In this document: piece by piece, positions 1 to 6,489 of the stretch
Position numbering within the stretch: the stretch's first letter is position 1
Layout: every line of letters begins with the position of its first letter
Source of the DNA: Nitrospiraceae bacterium
Lineage (GTDB): Bacteria; Nitrospirota; Thermodesulfovibrionia; UBA6902
Direction: 5' to 3'
Length of the DNA stretch: 16,778 bases
Assembly: GCA_020354155.1 (NCBI GenBank)
Contig: CP070644.1
Span: 2,437,798-2,454,575, forward strand
Notes under the pieces: model-generated
Databases searched by the model: none
What the model saw: only the letters and a program-made list of their open reading frames with translations
What the model was told of the DNA's origin: nothing
Translations under genes and position numbers: made by a program

Positions 1-1901
1 ACAAGGGCGATCATATCCTCAAAGGCATCCGGCTTCAGTCTTTGAATCAGATCTTTCATGCCCGAACTTTCAAGCTGGAATACACCTGCTGTTTTTGCCT
101 CGCAGAGCAGCTTAAATGTTTCTTTGTCATCAAGGGGAATATTCTGTACAGAAAAAAGAGCGCTGTCCTGAGCACGTCCTTCATTGATAATTTTCTCTGC
201 CTTATGTATGACAGTGAGCGTCTTCAGTCCGAGAAAATCGAATTTCAGGAGTCCCAGTTTTTTTATGGCACCCATATCAAACTGGGTGACGACAGAGTCG
301 TCGTTTGGTGCCTTGTACAGAGGAAGAAAGTCTGTAAGGGGGTCCGGTGAGATCACGATTCCCGCTGCATGTGTAGAGGCATGGCGTGCAATTCCTTCAA
401 GCCTCCGGGCCACATCGATCAGCTCCCTGATTTCCGGTCGTGATTCATACATATCCCTGAGCTGAGGCTCCTTTTCAAGGGCGGTCTTCAACGTAATTTT
501 CAGAACCATGGGGATAAGCTTGGCTACCTTATCAACTTCTGCATAGGGGATATTCATGGCCCTGCCCACATCGCGTATTACTGCGCGGGCCTGCATTGTC
601 CCGAAGGTTATAATCTGGGCCACATGGTCTTTGCCATAGCGCTGCGTTACATAGTCTATAACCTCAGATCTCCTGTCCATACAGAAGTCAACATCGATAT
701 CCGGCATACTTACACGCTCAGGGTTCAGAAATCTCTCAAAGAGCAATCCGTACTTTATAGGGTCTATGTCTGTTATATCCAGACTGTAGGCGACGAGACT
801 GCCAGCTGCAGAACCTCTGCCGGGCCCGACGGGAATGCCCTTTTCTTTTGCATAATGGATAAAGTCCCAGACGATGAGAAAATAAGATGAGAAGCCCATC
901 TTTTTCAGCATTGTGAGTTCAAGGGCAAGCCTGCCGGAATATTCCTCTGGAACAGTGCCGGCAAGCTTTTTATGAAGGCCTTTTTCAGCAAGATCTGCGA
1001 GGTATTCATCTACATCGTTGCCTTCAGGCACTTCGTATCTGGGAAGACGGGATTCACCAAATTTAAAATCCAGATTGCATCGTTCGGCAATCACCTTTGT
1101 ATTCTGATATGCTTCAGGTATATCCCTGAAATCCTCCTTCATTTCATCAGGGCTTTTAAAATAGAAAGCCTGGGTAGAAAGCTTCATCCTGTCCGCGTCA
1201 TCCATCGTTTTGCCGGTCTGAATGCATAAAAGAACATCATGGGCCTTTGCATCATCTTTGAGAAGGTAATGGCAGTCATTGGTGGCAACGAGGGGGATAT
1301 GAAGGTCTTTGCCCAGTTCAATAATCTGACCGTTCAGTTTTTTCTGTTCCGGCATTTCATTGGCCTGAATTTCAAGGTAGAAATTGTCGGGGCCAAGTAT
1401 TCTTCTGTATTCGAGTGCTGCTTCTCTGGCCTTATCAATCATTCCGGCTGTGAGGTAATAGGGGATTTCTCCTTTCATGCATGATGAAAGGCCAATCAGA
1501 CCACCACTGTACTGTTCAAGAATGTCTTTGTCTATTCTCGGTTTGTAATAAAAACCCTCCAGGTAGGCGCTGCTGACCAGACGACAGAGATTTCTGTATC
1601 CATCCATATCCTTGCATAAGAGGATCAGATGAAAGGATGATTCATGGGCACCGTTTGAACTGCCCCTGTCAAAGCGGGACTTTGGAGCCACATACACTTC
1701 GCAGCCGATAATCGGCTTTAAACCGGCTTTTGATACCTTCTTGTAAAAATCGATGGCGCCGAATAAATTACCGTGATCTGTGATGGCCAGGGCTGCGAGG
1801 TTGTACTCTTTCGCCTTGTCGATGAGGTCATCGAGTCTGATACCACCATCAAGTAAGCTGTATTCTGTGTGGAGATGAAGAGGGACATAACTGGAATGCA
1901 T
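1..1901 (-). CDS. dnaE: DNA polymerase III alpha subunit (DnaE type), C-terminal part beyond the window
   Basis: This is the catalytic subunit of the replicative DNA polymerase. The reading frame is open from ATG at 1899-1901 to the left edge, giving 633 complete codons of a family usually near 1,150 residues; the fingers, tandem HhH, OB and C-terminal regions lie outside. The N-terminal PHP domain starts with HLHTEYSLLDG (His9, His11), followed by ITDHGN and GCEVY. These metal ligands look intact, so a PHP nuclease activity is possible. The polymerase core has GPGRGSAAGSLVAY (about 786-828) and PDIDVDF (684-704). By my count the acidic residues fall at 401, 403 and 555 (KFDFLGL), matching the E. 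coli DnaE catalytic numbering. There is no Shine-Dalgarno site before the ATG, and the promoter ends five bases upstream. The gene follows trpD on the same strand after a 131-bp gap. No frameshift was seen in the stretches I translated. Confidence 0.97.
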   Translation of the reverse strand, partial: MHSSYVPLHLHTEYSLLDGGIRLDDLIDKAKEYNLAALAITDHGNLFGAIDFYKKVSKAGLKPIIGCEVYVAPKSRFDRGSSNGAHESSFHLILLCKDMDGYRNLCRLVSSAYLEGFYYKPRIDKDILEQYSGGLIGLSSCMKGEIPYYLTAGMIDKAREAALEYRRILGPDNFYLEIQANEMPEQKKLNGQIIELGKDLHIPLVATNDCHYLLKDDAKAHDVLLCIQTGKTMDDADRMKLSTQAFYFKSPDEMKEDFRDIPEAYQNTKVIAERCNLDFKFGESRLPRYEVPEGNDVDEYLADLAEKGLHKKLAGTVPEEYSGRLALELTMLKKMGFSSYFLIVWDFIHYAKEKGIPVGPGRGSAAGSLVAYSLDITDIDPIKYGLLFERFLNPERVSMPDIDVDFCMDRRSEVIDYVTQRYGKDHVAQIITFGTMQARAVIRDVGRAMNIPYAEVDKVAKLIPMVLKITLKTALEKEPQLRDMYESRPEIRELIDVARRLEGIARHASTHAAGIVISPDPLTDFLPLYKAPNDDSVVTQFDMGAIKKLGLLKFDFLGLKTLTVIHKAEKIINEGRAQDSALFSVQNIPLDDKETFKLLCEAKTAGVFQLESSGMKDLIQRLKPDAFEDMIAL

Positions 1902-1906
1902 CTGAA

Positions 1907-1936
1907 ATTATAGAACGTTAAAAGAGCGATAGTCAA
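1907..1936 (-). promoter_or_regulatory. Sigma70-type promoter of dnaE, positioned for a leaderless mRNA
   Basis: On the minus strand TTGACT (1931-1936) is followed by an 18-base spacer and a perfect TATAAT (1907-1912). Only five bases, TTCAG, separate the -10 box from the dnaE ATG. A normal start site about seven bases after the -10 would fall on or next to the A of the ATG. The lack of a ribosome binding site fits this. The boxes are read directly; leaderless initiation is inferred. Confidence 0.65.
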
Positions 1937-2032
1937 ACGGGGAGGGATGACCATCGTTACTATCATGTAACACCCTGTGTAATAATGGGAAATAAGTATT
2001 TCGCATTGGTCTCAGCAGCCTCCGGCAGGGTA

Positions 2033-3043
2033 CTACAGACGGTTGCTGGCTGCTTTAACCTCTTCCAGCTTGTCCCGTGCCGCACCTGAATCAATCGCTC
2101 CGGCAGCCTTCTCTATTCCCTCAGAGAAACTGCTGACCGAATTTCCGGCTATCAGTGCAGCAGCAGCGTTCATTAATACAATGTCCCGTTTTGCCCCCCT
2201 TTCACCCCCAAGAATGGAAAGGGTGATTTTTGCATTCTCCTCGGCATTGCCACCGAGGAGATCTTCCTTTCTCGCTCTTTCGATATCGAGGTCTTCAGGT
2301 GAGATAAAATAATGATCGATTCTTCCCTCTTTCACTTCGGAGACCTTTGTCCTCTCAGTATTTGTTATCTCATCCAGGCCATCCTCACCATGAACAACAA
2401 AGGCATGTCGAATGCCAAGATTGGACAGCACCTGTGCAAGATTTTCAGTCAGTAAATCATCGTAGACACCCAGCACCTGCCGTTCCGCACCTGCCGGATT
2501 TGTCAGCGGTCCCAGAATGTTAAAGATTGTTCTTATTCCCATTTCTTTTCTCGGCCCTATTGCATATTTCATGGCAGGATGAAAAAGCGGGGCAAACATA
2601 AATCCAAATCCCGTCATCTCAATGCATTTCTGGGCCTTTTGAGGCTCCAGATCAATCTTCACTCCCAGTGCCTCAAGGACATCGGCGCTCCCGCTTTTGC
2701 TTGATACTGAACGGTTACCATGTTTTGCCACCGGTACGCCGCAGGCAGCAACGACAAGGGCTGCCGTCGTAGAAATATTGAATGTGCCGGACAGGTCTCC
2801 TCCGGTACCGCAGGTGTCAACGGTAAATGCCGGTGATGTGATGGCACTTACTTTTTCTCTCATCACTCTGGCTGCGCCTGTAATTTCCTCAACGGTTTCA
2901 CCCTTTACTCTCAGGGCTGTCAGGAGTGTCGCTATCTGGGCATCAGTGGCATTACCTTCCATGATTTCCTTCATGGCTCCCGACATCTGGTCTTCAGAGA
3001 GGTCATTGCCATCAACGGTACGCTGAATTGCTTCCTTTAACAT
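2033..3043 (-). CDS. trpD: Anthranilate phosphoribosyltransferase
   Basis: TrpD transfers phosphoribose from PRPP to anthranilate, the second step from chorismate to tryptophan, in the cytoplasm. The 336-aa product has normal family length. It carries the PRPP-binding GTGGD loop (about residues 79-83) and the anthranilate/PRPP segment KHGNRSVSSKSGSAD (about 107-121). I chose the ATG at 3041-3043 because GGAGG lies six bases upstream; an in-frame upstream start would add 15 residues unlike TrpD. In most operons trpD directly follows trpG. Here a membrane hydrolase-like gene and two dispersed repeats intervene, and no trpC follows; dnaE comes next. The gene may therefore rely partly on a local promoter. 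Confidence 0.96.
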   Translation of the reverse strand: MLKEAIQRTVDGNDLSEDQMSGAMKEIMEGNATDAQIATLLTALRVKGETVEEITGAARVMREKVSAITSPAFTVDTCGTGGDLSGTFNISTTAALVVAACGVPVAKHGNRSVSSKSGSADVLEALGVKIDLEPQKAQKCIEMTGFGFMFAPLFHPAMKYAIGPRKEMGIRTIFNILGPLTNPAGAERQVLGVYDDLLTENLAQVLSNLGIRHAFVVHGEDGLDEITNTERTKVSEVKEGRIDHYFISPEDLDIERARKEDLLGGNAEENAKITLSILGGERGAKRDIVLMNAAAALIAGNSVSSFSEGIEKAAGAIDSGAARDKLEEVKAASNRL

Positions 3044-3076
3044 TGGATTCCTCCGGATCGGTTTATAACAATGATG

Positions 3077-3082
3077 ATTATA
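3077..3082 (-). promoter_or_regulatory. Possible -10 element of a local trpD promoter
   Basis: A perfect TATAAT on the minus strand lies 33 bases upstream of the trpD ATG, and a second TATAAA lies closer, at 3062-3067. I see no good -35 box at normal spacing, so this is a weak call. It matters because the inserted gene and repeats separate trpD from the trpE promoter. Confidence 0.25.
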
Positions 3083-3146
3083 AAACAAACACGGTTGTTA
3101 TTGCCCGGCTTGTGAGCTACAGGTTGTTGTCATTTGCCAACATACT

Positions 3147-3232
3147 GTCATTCCGAGGAGCACATGCGGCGAGGAATCTTGGAGCCTATTGATGTTGAAA
3201 GTATCAAGATTTCTCCCTGTGGTCGAAATGAC
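3147..3232 (+). repeat. Dispersed hairpin repeat, copy 1 (86 bp)
   Basis: The element begins GTCATTCCGA and ends TCGAAATGAC; these termini pair at nine of ten positions. Inside, GAGGAATCTT (3171-3180) pairs with AAGATTTCTC (3206-3215), also nine of ten. The result is two nested stems around a 25-base loop. Copies 2 (3884-3971) and 3 (15929-16014) have the same orientation. Copies 1 and 2 share a nearly identical central segment. There is no coding capacity. Non-autonomous REP/MITE-like elements of this shape occur widely in bacterial genomes. Confidence 0.85.
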
Positions 3233-3296
3233 AAACAAATATAATTCGCCTAATTGTATCACAGGGGAAGAGGAAATGGGGCACAGCTATGGAGCT

Positions 3297-3767
3297 TTAT
3301 TGAGTGCGCTGCCTGAAGCTTTGGCGATGGGCATATTTCTGTTCTGCAATTTTAGGAAACACTTCGTCAAAGACAAAACCCTTCTGCCAACGCCAGAGCA
3401 GGGAATAGCTAATGGGGCTGTTACAGTTGTGCAATGTATCCATAATCATATGTAACGCAATTCCGATGAGGGCCCCCGTTATCAGAGGATTCCAGTCAGT
3501 TACCCATGCTGCAAGGGACCACAGGGCTAGCCATTCCCATCCATGCCATATCAACATGATGCGGTCAAACTGACCGTTATGGCATATCTCAAAAAATCGC
3601 CGTACTTTAAAGGGCCACCCCTGCTCACGCAGGTAATCAAGGATGTGGTCGAGATCAATAAATACACCGGATATAAAACAGGCTGCTGCCATTCCCCATG
3701 ACTTGAAAAGCAGATACAGGATGGCTGAGGCTGCAAGTGAAGCTGCTGTGTGATAGTGAACTTTCAT
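3297..3767 (-). CDS. Small membrane protein, probable YdjM/DUF457-like metal-dependent hydrolase
   Basis: The 156-aa product has several hydrophobic segments (about residues 8-36, 77-90 and 95-110). It has a metal-ligand pattern of the membrane-bound metal-dependent hydrolase (YdjM-like) type: His4 and His6, DLDH at about 38-41, His75, and HMIMD at about 106-110. The family is named from conserved His and Asp residues; its substrate is not known, so I give no function beyond that. The ATG at 3765-3767 lacks a clear Shine-Dalgarno site. A 9-bp inverted repeat (TATTTGTTA 3772-3780 with TAACAAATA 3842-3850) lies just upstream. The gene interrupts trpG-trpD and is flanked by two direct copies of the dispersed repeat, suggesting that it arrived as a cassette. 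Nothing ties it to tryptophan synthesis. Confidence 0.65.
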   Translation of the reverse strand: MKVHYHTAASLAASAILYLLFKSWGMAAACFISGVFIDLDHILDYLREQGWPFKVRRFFEICHNGQFDRIMLIWHGWEWLALWSLAAWVTDWNPLITGALIGIALHMIMDTLHNCNSPISYSLLWRWQKGFVFDEVFPKIAEQKYAHRQSFRQRTQ

Positions 3768-3883
3768 GAATTATTTGTTACTGAATAGCATGATTAAACT
3801 CTCTGAATATAGAATCGTCTAACTGAGAAGCTTTATTAGTTTAACAAATAGGGGATGATTTTGTTTATGATTGACCAAAGACT

Positions 3884-3971
3884 GTCATTCCGAGAAGCCG
3901 CCAGGCGACGAGGAATCTTGGAGCCTATTGATGTTGAAAGTATCAAGATTTCTCCCCTTGGTCGAAATGAC
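3884..3971 (+). repeat. Dispersed hairpin repeat, copy 2 (88 bp)
   Basis: Same orientation and termini as copy 1 (GTCATTCCGA and TCGAAATGAC), with the same inner stem GAGGAATCTT/AAGATTTCTC. The loop and inner stem match copy 1 base for base; the differences are in the short spacers, for example CCGCCAGGCG here. It lies between trpG and the membrane hydrolase-like gene, 23 bases past the trpG stop. Transcription from the trpE promoter would pass through it. Confidence 0.85.
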
Positions 3972-3979
3972 AAAATATC

Positions 3980-4001
3980 AGGGTGAGTACGTACTCACCC
4001 T
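3980..4001. promoter_or_regulatory. 22-bp perfect palindrome over the trpG stop codon
   Basis: The half-site AGGGTGAGTAC is followed at once by its exact reverse complement, with no mismatch over 22 bases. The trpG TGA stop (3995-3997) lies inside it. In trpG mRNA it could fold into a nine-pair stem with a four-base loop, followed by GAUAUUUUG, which is a poor U-tract. It may be a weak terminator or processing site between trpG and the inserted gene, or a dyad operator. The role is unknown. Confidence 0.55.
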
Positions 4002-4561
4002 AGATTCAGAAAGTTCCTCAACAGGTCTTTTCCTGCAACTGTGAGGATTGACTCAGGATGAAACTGAACTCCCTCCAGAAGGAATTTTTTATGTCGTATC
4101 CCCATGATTTCATCCTTGTCTGTCCTGGCGCTTATTTCAAATTCATCTGAGAGGGTATCTTCCTGAATAATCAGCGAGTGATACCGGGTAGCCTCAAAGG
4201 GGTTGGGAAGCCCCCTGAATATGGTCTTGTTGTCATGATGGATCATTGAGGTTTTACCGTGCATTAAACGTGGCGCAGAAATAATTTTCGCTCCGTATGC
4301 TGCGCCTATTGATTGATGACCAAGGCAGACGCCGAGAATAGGGACCACGCCTGCAAAATGCTTTACCACCTCGATTGATATTCCAGCTTCATTCGGTGTG
4401 CAGGGTCCCGGGGATATGACAATACGCTCCGGCTTTAATTTTTCAATCTCACCAATAGTGATCTTGTCGTTCCGGTAGACACGAATATCCTCGCCCAGCT
4501 CGCCGAGAAACTGCACCAGGTTATAGGTGAACGAATCATAGTTGTCGATCATTAAAAGCAT
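3995..4561 (-). CDS. trpG: Anthranilate synthase component II (glutamine amidotransferase)
   Basis: This class I glutamine amidotransferase releases ammonia from glutamine for TrpE to aminate chorismate. The 188-aa protein begins MLLMIDNYDSFTYN, as TrpG/PabA proteins do. It has the oxyanion PGPCTP segment, the nucleophile Cys79 in GVCLGHQ, and His168 and Glu170 in FHPES. The ATG follows the trpE stop directly (TAAATG), so translation is probably coupled. TrpG and PabA are hard to separate by sequence; the adjacent trpE decides the name, although the protein could serve both pathways. The last codons lie in the 22-bp palindrome. Confidence 0.95.
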   Translation of the reverse strand: MLLMIDNYDSFTYNLVQFLGELGEDIRVYRNDKITIGEIEKLKPERIVISPGPCTPNEAGISIEVVKHFAGVVPILGVCLGHQSIGAAYGAKIISAPRLMHGKTSMIHHDNKTIFRGLPNPFEATRYHSLIIQEDTLSDEFEISARTDKDEIMGIRHKKFLLEGVQFHPESILTVAGKDLLRNFLNLG

Positions 4562-6031
4562 TTATAGTTCCTGTTCCGCCATTTCAATTGCCTTAAACAT
4601 TCCTCTGGCCTTATTCAATGTTTCCTTATACTCCAGCTCAGGATCAGAGTCAGCCACGATCCCGGCCCCTGCCTGAATATAGGCTGTCCCCTCCTTGATA
4701 ATAATCGTCCTGATGGTGATACAGGTGTCCATATTTCCGGAAAAATCAAAGTACCCGATAGCCCCTGCATAGGGGCCGCGTCGTGTTGGCTCAAGTTCTT
4801 CGATAATTTCCATGGCCCGGATCTTCGGTGCTCCGGAAACAGTACCTGCCGGAAATGTTGCCCGTAAAACATCAAAGGCATCGTGGTTCTTCTTTATCTT
4901 ACCAATGACATTGGATACAATATGCATCACATGAGAATACCTCTCGATGGTCATTAACTCTGTGACTTCCACAGAGCCGGTTTGGGCGATCCGTCCAAGA
5001 TCGTTTCTTCCCAGGTCGACAAGCATGATATGCTCTGCAATTTCCTTGGGATCAGCCCTGAGTTCCTCTTCCATAAATATATCTTCCTCAACGGTCTTCC
5101 CCCTCCGCCGTGTGCCTGCAATTGGCCTCACCTCTGTTGTATTGTCTTCCACCCGGACAAGAACCTCAGGGGAAGATCCGACGATCGTGCTTGTGCCGGT
5201 TTCAATATAATACATGTAGGGTGAGGGATTAATCACTCGAAGGGCCCGGTAAATATTGACCGGTGATGTGCTGATCTCTCTTTGGAAGTTCTGTGAGAGT
5301 ACTGTCTGGATAACGTCTCCAGCCCGTATGTATTTCTTTGTCTTCTCAACGGCCTTCATGAAGCCCTTTTTTGTAAAATTCGAGGAGAATTTTTTGCTGG
5401 CCTTTCCCTGCCTTCTCTTTTTTGGAAGTGAGACCGTTGATGAGAGTTTTTTCACGATCCGGTCTATTTTTACGATGGCTTTTTTATAGGCATCTTCTAC
5501 ACTGCCATCAACATGTGCATTCGATATAACTTTAATTGTATGGGTCAGGTTGTCAAAAACAACCAGAGTATCGGTAAGCATCAGGAACATATCGGGAAGA
5601 CCGAGGCCTGTGTGGTTATTGTCAGGCAGTTCCTCAAAATGACGTACAACATCATAGCCGATGTATCCTACAAATCCACCAAAGAACCTTGGAAGTCCGG
5701 GAGTTATTACAGGCCTGTACTTGTTTAATTCAGCTGATACCACCTCAAGAGGGTCGTTGACAGCCTTGAGCTTAGTCGTATTTCGACCTTTTTTGACTTT
5801 TATATCTAACCCCTTGCCCTCGATAATAACAGAAGGGTTGCTCCCAATAAAAGAATAGCGGGCCCATTTTTCTCCTCCTTCAAGACTTTCAAGCAGAAAA
5901 CCGGTTTTTCCGCGCAGTTTCAGAAAGGCCGACAGGGGTGTTTCAAGGTCGGCAAGTATTTCTTTATAGACGGGGATCAGGTTCCCTTTTTTTGCCTTCT
6001 TTTTGAACTCCTTGAGATCAGGGTGTAACAT
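4562..6031 (-). CDS. trpE: Anthranilate synthase component I
   Basis: TrpE makes anthranilate from chorismate, the committed step of tryptophan synthesis, using ammonia from TrpG. The 489-aa length is normal. The N-terminal LLES motif (about residues 46-49), followed by RYSFIG, is the tryptophan-binding feedback site of TrpE and argues against PabB. The C-terminal chorismate domain has IAGTRRRG, DLGRNDLGR, SGAPKIRAMEI and GAIGYFDFSGNMD. I chose ATG at 6029-6031, with AGG eight bases upstream; an in-frame TTG six bases earlier would sit too close to that site. It is the first gene of the minus-strand group, with a promoter at 6073-6102. The leader is only about 35 bases, leaving no room for a classical trp attenuator. 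Confidence 0.96.
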   Translation of the reverse strand: MLHPDLKEFKKKAKKGNLIPVYKEILADLETPLSAFLKLRGKTGFLLESLEGGEKWARYSFIGSNPSVIIEGKGLDIKVKKGRNTTKLKAVNDPLEVVSAELNKYRPVITPGLPRFFGGFVGYIGYDVVRHFEELPDNNHTGLGLPDMFLMLTDTLVVFDNLTHTIKVISNAHVDGSVEDAYKKAIVKIDRIVKKLSSTVSLPKKRRQGKASKKFSSNFTKKGFMKAVEKTKKYIRAGDVIQTVLSQNFQREISTSPVNIYRALRVINPSPYMYYIETGTSTIVGSSPEVLVRVEDNTTEVRPIAGTRRRGKTVEEDIFMEEELRADPKEIAEHIMLVDLGRNDLGRIAQTGSVEVTELMTIERYSHVMHIVSNVIGKIKKNHDAFDVLRATFPAGTVSGAPKIRAMEIIEELEPTRRGPYAGAIGYFDFSGNMDTCITIRTIIIKEGTAYIQAGAGIVADSDPELEYKETLNKARGMFKAIEMAEQEL

Positions 6032-6072
6032 TGACAAAACCTGCTGTTATTAATTAATATTTTAGTTGTCTA

Positions 6073-6102
6073 TTATAGATGAGTTGAGAGTTAAAAGTTA
6101 AG
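6073..6102 (-). promoter_or_regulatory. Candidate sigma70 promoter of trpE
   Basis: On the minus strand TTAACT (6097-6102, four of six matches to TTGACA) is followed by 18 bases and a perfect TATAAT (6073-6078), with the trpE ATG about 42 bases on. The spacer and -35 are made of 7-bp repeats, so the -35 match may be a by-product of the repeat. I found no trp-operator-like palindrome here. Confidence 0.45.
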
Positions 6103-6191
6103 AGTTAATACAAAAAACAAAAATCTTAATATTTACTTATATTAAGCTGAGCTGTTGTTTTATCACTTTTCACTTCTAACTTTCAACTTTT
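6080..6191. repeat. Inverted pair of 7-bp tandem arrays, locus 1 (trpE / tRNA-Gly gap)
   Basis: The left array (6080-6107) is four heptamers ending AGTT (ATGAGTT, GAGAGTT, AAAAGTT, AAGAGTT). The right array (6164-6191) is four heptamers of the complementary type (CACTTTT, CACTTCT, AACTTTC, AACTTTT). A 56-base centre between them holds a perfect 8-bp AT-rich hairpin, CTTAATAT/ATATTAAG (6125-6146). The whole region could form a long imperfect cruciform. It contains part of the trpE promoter and ends four bases before the tRNA-Gly gene. Confidence 0.6.
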
Positions 6192-6195
6192 TTAT

Positions 6196-6270
6196 GCGGG
6201 AGTAGCTCAGTGGTAGAGCACAACCTTGCCAAGGTTGGGGTCGCGGGTTCGAAACCCGTCTCCCGCTCCA
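6196..6270 (+). tRNA. tRNA-Gly, anticodon GCC
   Basis: The acceptor arms GCGGGAG and CTCCCGC (6260-6266) pair perfectly. The discriminator is T and CCA is encoded (6268-6270). The D arm has AGCTCAGTGGTAGAGC. The anticodon arm is CAACC-loop-GGTTG with GCC at 6228-6230. The T arm is CGGGT-TTCGAAA-CCCG, within the pattern GGGTTCGAAACCC. All arms are intact. It is followed after 89 bases by tRNA-Cys on the same strand, probably in one transcript. Confidence 0.97.
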
Positions 6271-6277
6271 TAAAAAC

Positions 6278-6349
6278 AGGGCGTAGGGCTGAAGGTAGAA
6301 GGCATAGGGAAAAGACATAAAACCCTTTGCCTTTTTTCCCTGAATCCTG
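6278..6349. repeat. Inverted pair of 7-bp tandem arrays, locus 2 (between the two tRNAs)
   Basis: The left array (6278-6312) is five heptamers of the pattern ARGGNNN (for example AGGGCGT, AGGGCTG, AAGGTAG). After a nine-base gap the right array (6322-6349) is four heptamers of the pattern NNCCYTN (for example ACCCTTT, GCCTTTT). The two patterns are complementary, so the tRNA precursor spacer could fold into an imperfect hairpin. It fills nearly the whole spacer between tRNA-Gly and tRNA-Cys. Confidence 0.55.
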
Positions 6350-6359
6350 CATTTATTAC

Positions 6360-6434
6360 GGCGACGTACCCAAGTGGTAAGGGAGGGGTCTGCAAAACCT
6401 CGATTCAGCGGTTCGAATCCGCTCGTCGCCTCCA
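6360..6434 (+). tRNA. tRNA-Cys, anticodon GCA
   Basis: The acceptor arms GGCGACG (6360-6366) and CGTCGCC (6424-6430) pair perfectly. The discriminator is T and CCA is encoded (6432-6434). The anticodon loop CTGCAAA holds GCA at 6392-6394, on a five-pair stem GGGGT/ACCTC with one G-T pair. The T arm contains GCGGTTCGAATCCGC. The gene looks functional. Confidence 0.96.
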
Positions 6435-6489
6435 TTTTCTCCCATTTCTCTTATCTTGCCAGCCTTATAATTATCAGCTAATATAGAAC

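Noticed and set aside
3089..3994. Transposase or insertion sequence carrying the hydrolase-like gene
   Set aside because: No transposase frame is present, and the flanking repeats are short hairpin elements in direct orientation, not IS terminal inverted repeats.
4562..6037. TTG start for trpE at 6037, and a PabB identity
   Set aside because: The TTG is too close to the only AGG site and ATG at 6031 fits better. The LLES tryptophan site and linkage to trpG/trpD favour TrpE.
6032..6195. trp leader peptide and attenuator
   Set aside because: I see no short frame with tandem Trp codons and no terminator/antiterminator pair upstream of trpE.
6278..6349. Possible CRISPR-like array
   Set aside because: The units are 7 bp, degenerate and contiguous, with no unique spacers. 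They are tandem repeats, not CRISPR.
6163..6435. 90-codon minus-strand frame with GFEPLNRG and SGRRVSNPRPQPW peptides
   Set aside because: It is the antisense of the tRNA-Gly and tRNA-Cys genes. These peptides are a well-known false protein produced by tRNA sequences.
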